Position numbers and translations under genes: made by a program. Shown here piece by piece: positions 58,656 to 64,000 of a DNA stretch of 64,000 bases (positions are counted from its first letter, which is position 1; every line of letters starts with the position of its first letter). Location of the stretch: contig NC_045133.1 in the NCBI RefSeq assembly GCF_007655135.1, positions 19,193,845 through 19,257,844 on the forward strand, read 5' to 3'. The notes under the pieces are model-generated. The model saw only the letters and a list, made by a program, of their open reading frames with translations, was not told the DNA's origin and ran no database searches. The stretch is from Punica granatum (lineage: Eukaryota > Streptophyta > Magnoliopsida > Myrtales > Lythraceae).

Positions 58656-58988
58656 TTAGGATTTAACAGGCTTGAATGAAGTGAGTTCCCTCGAATGGTC
58701 AAGTTTGTCCGGGACGATGGCGTCGTAATCTGCTGTGGTGGTCCCGTTTGTCGCTGAGATGATAAGGTGGTAGACCGACCCTTTGACCACCTGGGACTCA
58801 CTGCTCTTCATGCTCACGAGCACTAGGCTCACTTTCGACCTTCTATCATATTCAGTGACGGCCAAATTTGCGATTTCCTGAATGTATGGGTCGTTGAGGT
58901 CCTTTATGGGCTTCCACCCGCCTAAGCCAGTTATGGAGAAGGCAGCGGCGAGGAGGAGGAGGGAGGTTAGGAGTAGCTTGCACCTCAT
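58656..58988 (-). CDS. Secreted phytocystatin (cysteine proteinase inhibitor)
   Basis: 110 residues, single exon. An N-terminal signal peptide (LLLTSLLLLAAAFS, about 5-18) is followed by the cystatin N-terminal glycines (GG at 23-24), the plant-specific LARFAV-like helix segment (LAVTEYDRR, 42-50), the central reactive loop QVVKG (66-70, the QxVxG motif), and a TSFKPV end. Cystatins wedge these three regions into the active site of papain-like proteases. The second hairpin loop normally carries Pro-Trp; here the corresponding region (PDKLDH, 93-98) has no tryptophan, which could weaken binding. The length and layout match small secreted plant cystatins (CYS4/5 type). The reading frame is intact. 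Confidence 0.92.
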   Translation of the reverse strand: MRCKLLLTSLLLLAAAFSITGLGGWKPIKDLNDPYIQEIANLAVTEYDRRSKVSLVLVSMKSSESQVVKGSVYHLIISATNGTTTADYDAIVPDKLDHSRELTSFKPVKS

Positions 58989-59488
58989 TTTACTTGTAAG
59001 TAGAACAAAAATTTTAAATGAAATCTCACAATAAAATTTCTTTTTTCTGTGAGAGCCAAGTTAAAGTGGGAACTTATAGGGATTTGCTGATGCTTTGGAA
59101 GCTTATGATTTGGTATTTTTTGGGAACAAATTTATTTGATTTAGAAACTCTTGACTTTACCAAAAAAAAGAAAAAGATCACCTACATTAATAAAAGATTA
59201 TTAAAGCTTTTTAAAATCTATATAAACTGACTATTTCTTATTTTCATTGTTAATTGTTTGTTCTAAAAAATGCATACAAACGATGAGTTCTTATTTTTTT
59301 CAGAGATGACCGGATTTACACATTTGTACTCATATAGTCATAATTTGTAGTTTTTTCTTTTAGTTAGATAATCTTTCGAATTGTGAAAATACAATTTAAA
59401 TAATTTTCAGTAATTTTAATTTCTAATAGTATCTGTCATTAAATTAGCTACTATAAAAACGGTAGATGGTGACTCCAACCATACCAGT
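58989..59488. other. Cystatin upstream region
   Basis: AT-rich sequence upstream of the minus-strand cystatin gene. The open frame at 59018-59230 has no domain. It ends at the 8-bp target duplication of the adjacent hAT element. Confidence 0.5.
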
Positions 59489-60500
59489 TAGGGCTGGTAA
59501 TATTTCACATGACACGATAACACGACACGGAATTAAACGGGTTTGGGTTGGATATTTTTTATAATCGGTCTACACGGGTCCAACCCGTTTAAACACGGTT
59601 AATAAGCGTGTCTTACCGGGTTGAACCCGTGTAACCCGATTATACACGATTAAACCTATTTATTTAGACATGTTTAATCGTGTTACTATAATCATATAAC
59701 CCGTTAACCCGTTTATGTATTTGGATTTGCCAAAATATCCTTATGTAATCCTAACTTCCTAAGTCCATAACCTAATTTTCTTTCCTTTCTTTCACCCAAT
59801 CCAACATAGCACAACCGCACTTACACTTCTACTTCTACTTCTACTACCCTCTCTCAGATCTCATCTACGATTTGATTTCCTTCTTCTCATTCATCAATAG
59901 CGAAATTCTGCTTCTTCGCTCTCATTGCTCTCCTCTCCTTGTACCTCGCATTGTCCGCAGATCCGCCTCAGATCTCGCCCTCCCCTGCTCTCAAGCTCGC
60001 CACCGACTCCACTCCCACCATCTCCCCTTCGAAGCCCACCGCTTCGCTGGCTCCCGCTCTAGCCAATGCGCCTCATGGCTCGATATCATCCTCGTCGTCG
60101 CTGCCTCCCTCGGATGCGGCTCCCGCCTCTTCCCCGTCCACATCCCCCTCCCCTCCATCTCAATCTCCGTGTTAACTTGTTCGGGTAAACGAGTTAATCG
60201 GATAAACATGTCGTGTTAATGTATCTGGGTAACTGAGTTGATCGGATAAACAAGTTATGTTAACGTGTCCGGATAACGTTTATAATCGTGTCGTGTATAC
60301 ATGTACCTATTATGACACGTTTCGATAAACGGGTTTAAACGTGTTTAAACGGGTTGACACGGATATAAACGTGTCGTGTATGGGTTTCCAAAACCTGACC
60401 CGTTTAATAATCGTGTCGTGTACGGGTTATGACTTCAATGACACGAACCCGTTTAAACACGACATGTATAAACACGACACGACACGAATTGCCACCCCTA
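59489..60500. mobile_element. Non-autonomous hAT element, 1.0 kb, carrying a captured gene segment
   Basis: Left end TAGGGCTGGTAATA, right end the complement of TAGGGGTGGCAATTCG, the classic hAT terminal pattern. The flanks are identical 8-mers ataccagt (59481-59488 and 60501-60508), the target-site size of hAT elements. The subterminal parts are full of repeated acccgttt, acacg and cgtgtcgtg motifs. The central ~440 bp (about 59735-60175) are different in composition and encode an AGP-like frame. No transposase. Confidence 0.92.
59897..60175 (+). pseudogene. Captured arabinogalactan-protein-like gene copy inside the hAT element
   Basis: From ATA at 59897 a 92-codon frame runs to TAA. It encodes a signal-peptide-like start (FCFFALIALLSSLYLALSA) followed by a Pro/Ser/Ala/Thr-rich region with many SP, AP and PS dipeptides, ending SPSPPSQSPC. 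Upstream sequence resembles a plant leader (cttctacttctacttctac and ctcagatctc). The codon where Met is expected reads ATA, consistent with a lost ATG. It is likely a copied host gene fragment, not a functional locus in this place. AGP-like is a compositional call. Confidence 0.7.
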
Positions 60501-60750
60501 ATACCAGTCCTTAGCATCATGGACTAACTCACTGACCCTCGGGTATGAGAAATCTTCCCGACCCTAACAAAGTCGCTTAGCGGGCAGAAACCCCTAGTGG
60601 TAACATGCAACCTCCCTCTTTTTTTGGTTAAAATAGAAGGCTCGTGACCTAATATAAGGAAATTAAAATGAAATCTAACATGAAACCTTCTCTTAATTTG
60701 ATGTGCTCTAAACAATCGGCTACGCTACATTCAAGTAAAATAAAATTGAG

Positions 60751-61108
60751 TTAACTGTCATTTTGATCCCTCCAAAATTGTCGAGCCCTCATTTTGGTCC
60801 TAATTTTTTTGCTATCAATTTGACCTAACTTGCCTTGATCCGTTAATCAAAATGGTCCGATCATCAAATCTATTGACAAAACCGTGACGCCCTCCAATGT
60901 GGAATCCTACATGGCTAACGATGGAGTTTTTTATGCAAAAAACCAAAATGCTAGCCTTGGATGGGCTTCACTTTTTTGTCAATAAATTTGACGATTGGAC
61001 CATTTTTATTAATGTATCAAGATAAGTTAGGTCGAATTGATGGCAAGACTATTAGAAAGACTAAAATGAACGCTCGACAATTTTGAAAGGACTAAAATGA
61101 CAATTAAC
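60751..61108. mobile_element. Foldback MITE (arms about 150 bp)
   Basis: Left arm gttaactgtcattttgatcc, then caaaattgtcgagc, then tcaatttgacctaactt. The right arm is its inverse, ending ctaaaatgacaattaac. The pairing is diverged but continuous. A clean target duplication was not found, so the superfamily (Mutator-like is likely from the long arms) is open. Confidence 0.7.
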
Positions 61109-61531
61109 TTACTCAACTAGATGGAATTCGCACGTTGCGCTGGAGTAGATGGATAAGTATTTTACCGAATGACTTTATCTTGTGTTTTGAGGAGGGCCTA
61201 TGCTATTTTTACTTGGGATATTGAATTTCATTAAATCATACTTTGTAAAATGCAAGTTGTAAGATGTCATGGGTGCCTGTGTTTTTCTTTTTTCCCATGT
61301 ATAGAGCGAGGCGTGGGAGAAATTGTTTGTAATGGGATGGATTTATATTGCGTTTTAATCAGGCCTATGATATTATTGCTTGGGAAATCGAATTTCATTA
61401 ACTTATGTTTACATAATTGGGAAAAATTGGTACATTTATTTTGTAAATTCAATCATCTCTTATTTTTCTATGCATGGAGAATAAAGATGAATATGTATTA
61501 TCGGGAATAGTGAAGTGTTTTTTTTCAAATG

Positions 61532-61795
61532 GCAGAAATAATAGAAATACATGCACGCGATTAAGGTACATCGAACTTCATAAAATAAAGCAAGTGAAGG
61601 ACAACCTAGTGGCATCAATAATAAAAATGCATGCACACGGTAAAGAAGTGAAGGGACAACCGCATCAATAATAGAAATGTGTGTACACGGTAAATAAGTG
61701 AAGGGACAATCTAGTGGCATCAATAATAGAAATGCATGTACACAGTAAAGGTACATCGTACTTCTGTCAAATAAAGCAAGTGAAGAGAAAACTTG
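61532..61795. repeat. Tandem repeat, four units of about 51-80 bp
   Basis: Units begin near 61532, 61612, 61661 and 61717 with gcatcaataatagaaatgca. They include acacggtaaag and aagtgaagggacaa blocks. The first and last units carry an extra ggtacatcg...aaataaagc stretch. Confidence 0.8.
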
Positions 61796-61935
61796 ATCAG
61801 GAGTTAAGATTGATCGAATGGGCAAATTTTAACAACCAACTAGTTAAACCAGAATCTTCGAGTTTTCAAATCAAATAATCAAACAATGCCAATCTACTTG
61901 TGAGACTGTATATTATATATGGATTGAGTACTTAA

Positions 61936-62229
61936 GGGTGCATTTGTTTTTTGAAATTTTTTTAACTCAACTTAACTCAACTCCACTTATCTTCAACTCA
62001 ACATCACAATCATTACTTTTTTTTTTTTTTAAATTTTTTTAACCATTCAATTCAATTTTTAATATTAAATTCTCTCAATTATTCATTACTTTTTCACAAT
62101 TCAACAATACAACCATTACTTAATCATTATTTTCTCTCAATTATTTATTATTTTTTCACATTTTTTCTCATAATTCAACAATACAATCATTACAAACTAA
62201 TTAAAATCAAAACTCAACTCAACGCACCC
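61936..62229. mobile_element. Harbinger-type MITE, 294 bp, TAA target duplication
   Basis: Ends GGGTGCATTTGTTT and AACTCAACGCACCC, with TAA on both sides (61933-61935 and 62230-62232), as expected for PIF/Harbinger insertion. The interior is the same AT-rich sequence as the degenerate copy at 1111-1395. Non-coding. Confidence 0.85.
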
Positions 62230-62499
62230 TAAATCCAAGCCACCCCAATGTTCTCTCATGTTTTCATCTTCCACTTTGAAACTTCATTTGATATTCAACA
62301 AGGATCAGCACTCGAACAAGAACTACTCAACGATAATAAGTTTCCTGAAGTTTCAGAGAGAAAAACAAAAGCAACATAAAATCTATAAGCCAGTAGGTAT
62401 GGACCATTTATAACGACAATATCTAAGGTGGTGTTTGCCCGTTCAGTAGCAGGCAATCGATCCAGATTACCGGTAATGTCATCTAAATTGCCAGAACGT

Positions 62500-62965
62500 C
62501 CTTAATCGATCTAATCAAGAACGGAACAGAGACAACAAAAAGATGCAGAGCACAATGAACAGAACAGAGACAACAAACCAATTTCTTTCTCTCTGTGTTT
62601 TCATTTTCCCTTTGTTGGGATCGCAAAAGAATCAAAGAATTGGAGAAAAGGAACCAGAAAACACTCACAAGCAGAGAGAAATCAATCTATCGAGTTCAAA
62701 TGTAAGCATCATAGCGAGCCGTGAGCCGATTGAAAACAGAGCACCGGCTTTCTGAGATGCATTCTTTAGTTCTGTTCAATGTCAGGCCCTCCTTCTGTGA
62801 AATATCTTCCGATTACAGTCGAAGGACATCAAAATCGGAAGATGTCAAACCCAGAACACGAAACCCGAACGGATGGATTTTCGGGCACCGACTTCTGCGG
62901 AGGGCCGCCGTTTTAGGGTTGGTTCCTCGTCGCCTGCTCCTTATATATGTCGGAATCTGACAGGG
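62500..62965 (-). promoter_or_regulatory. Possible promoter and untranslated first exon on the minus strand
   Basis: On the minus strand there is a TATA-like catatataagg (about 62950), then an aaccctaaaacggcgg leader typical of plant genes, then a ctgcttgtgagtgttttc donor-like site near 62670. No coding exon that would follow it was recognised down to 60 kb, so this may be a leader of a gene not detected here, or a relic. Confidence 0.35.
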
Positions 62966-63200
62966 GAGAGTTCAAGTTCAGTTCATGTTGTTTGGTTATG
63001 TAAGATTGCCTCCTGTAGTTTTCATTTTTCCGCAGAGTACCCCTCGTACTTTTTGTGATGACCCCTTTCGCCCGCGCTCATCGACAATTTACAGAAGATA
63101 CTCCAGTTCTTTGCCGTGATTCATGGATCCGGTTGACTGGACAGTAACACCCTCGATTGGGCTGATTTGGAATCTTTGACCTTGAAGTGGCATGTCTAAG

Positions 63201-63782
63201 TAGGGGTGATCGATTTCGGGTACCTTGTATTTTTCATATTACCCGAATCCTATCCTATAAGGGACATGTTCCAAGATTTTGGAACCGGACCATACCCTGT
63301 TGAATCATGGAACCGGAACCTACCCGGAACTTGTATTATACTACAGGTTCCGGGTACCCTATTGGAACCTGTAAAAATTTTTCTCTTGCTAAATAAAATT
63401 GAAAATATCACATACATAATTAGTAATCACGCCAAATAAAATATCAACAAAATTTAGATTAATGCACAACAATGAAATAATAATATGTCTCATCAATTCA
63501 TCGACAAAATTGAACATCAATAATACGATCTCACACAACAAAGTGCCTATGTTCTGATTCATTAGAGGAGATAGTAACTTTGCTCTTTTCTCTCTTTTTT
63601 TTTAATAAATAACCGACTCCGGGTCCCCTGTAGGCAGGAATCGGAACCGGAACCGATTTTTACAGGTTCCTAATTTTAATACCCAGAACCTACCATATTT
63701 TCAATACGAGCTACGCGGACCCTACCCGTTAAGGTAGGTTCCAACCGGTTCCGGGTATACCCGGTACTCGTGCACACCCCTA
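63201..63782. mobile_element. Non-autonomous hAT element, 582 bp, perfect 8-bp target duplication
   Basis: Starts TAGGGGTGATCG and ends CACACCCCTA. Flanked by tgtctaag at 63193-63200 and 63783-63790. The subterminal regions are packed with ggttcc, gaacc and gggtacc motifs in both orientations. The centre is AT-rich. No coding sequence. It differs from the element at 59489 in subterminal motifs, so it is another hAT family. Confidence 0.92.
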
Positions 63783-63790
63783 TGTCTAAG

Positions 63791-64000
63791 TAAATTCATC
63801 CTTTTCCTAGTAACCCAAAAATAAAAATAAAAAATCGTCCTTTTTAGCCTAGATCATCGCAATATGGTGTCGCGAAATAATATAATAGATGCAGGAATGA
63901 ATCGAGAGGCTGAGGGGGCAGTCATCGTCCCCTGAATTTTCAACTCTAAAAGAAAATTTATGAATTGTTGTTTAATATTTGATAAAATTTCTTATGTTTG
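63791..64000. other. Window end, no gene recognised
   Basis: AT-rich sequence after the hAT insertion. Nothing recognisable. Confidence 0.5.

Overview
This window is nuclear DNA of a flowering plant. It has AT-rich intergenic sequence, spliced genes with GT-AG introns, and many plant transposons: copia and long-LTR retrotransposons, Mutator, Harbinger and hAT non-autonomous elements, tRNA-derived SINEs and a LINE fragment. The ABCB19, PRE, BIR-type and cystatin proteins look like those of a eudicot. I cannot name the species; a woody rosid is only a guess. There is no operon, CRISPR array, rRNA or free-standing tRNA gene.

Four host genes are supported. (1) A complete ten-exon ABCB19/PGP19 transporter gene (8539-15702, +) has an intact 1257-residue frame and every splice junction is in phase. 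(2) A two-exon PRE/KIDARI-type atypical HLH gene (46851-47578, +) encodes 98 residues. (3) A BIR1-like leucine-rich-repeat ectodomain gene (54975-55664, -) stops before any transmembrane or kinase part. (4) A small secreted phytocystatin gene (58656-58988, -) lacks the usual second-loop tryptophan. ABCB19 (auxin and brassinosteroid transport) and PRE (growth HLH acting downstream of brassinosteroid, gibberellin and auxin) belong to related growth pathways, but nothing in the sequence says they are co-regulated.

Layout. 1-8.5 kb: intergenic, with a 686-bp Mutator-type foldback element, Harbinger-type MITEs and a SINE. 8.5-15.7 kb: ABCB19. 16.3-23.3 kb: an unclassified older repeat split by a 3'-truncated copia element. 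23.4-28.9 kb: SINEs and a degenerate four-unit tandem array. 28.9-35.0 kb: a 6.1-kb TG...CA element with a perfect 5-bp target duplication, no coding domains and two layers of internal duplication. 35.5-36.1 kb: a 600-bp palindrome. 38.5-39.4 kb: an LTR-like sequence with a Mutator MITE inside it. 40.8-42.6 kb: a ~105-bp tandem array interrupted by a LINE fragment. 43.4-44.1 kb: a solo LTR. 46.9-47.6 kb: PRE. 49.6-51.3 kb: a larger Mutator-type element. 53-59 kb: a near-perfect hairpin, a SINE, the LRR gene and the cystatin gene. 59.5-63.8 kb: two hAT elements with perfect 8-bp target duplications, one carrying a copy of an arabinogalactan-protein-like gene, plus a Harbinger MITE.

The strongest unusual signals are the hAT element with the captured AGP-like gene, the kinase-less BIR1-like receptor, the internally duplicated giant LTR, the long palindrome at 35.5-36.1 kb, and the 39/40-matched hairpin at 53.0 kb. 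All coordinates, motif matches and target-site duplications were read by eye; no alignment or search was run.
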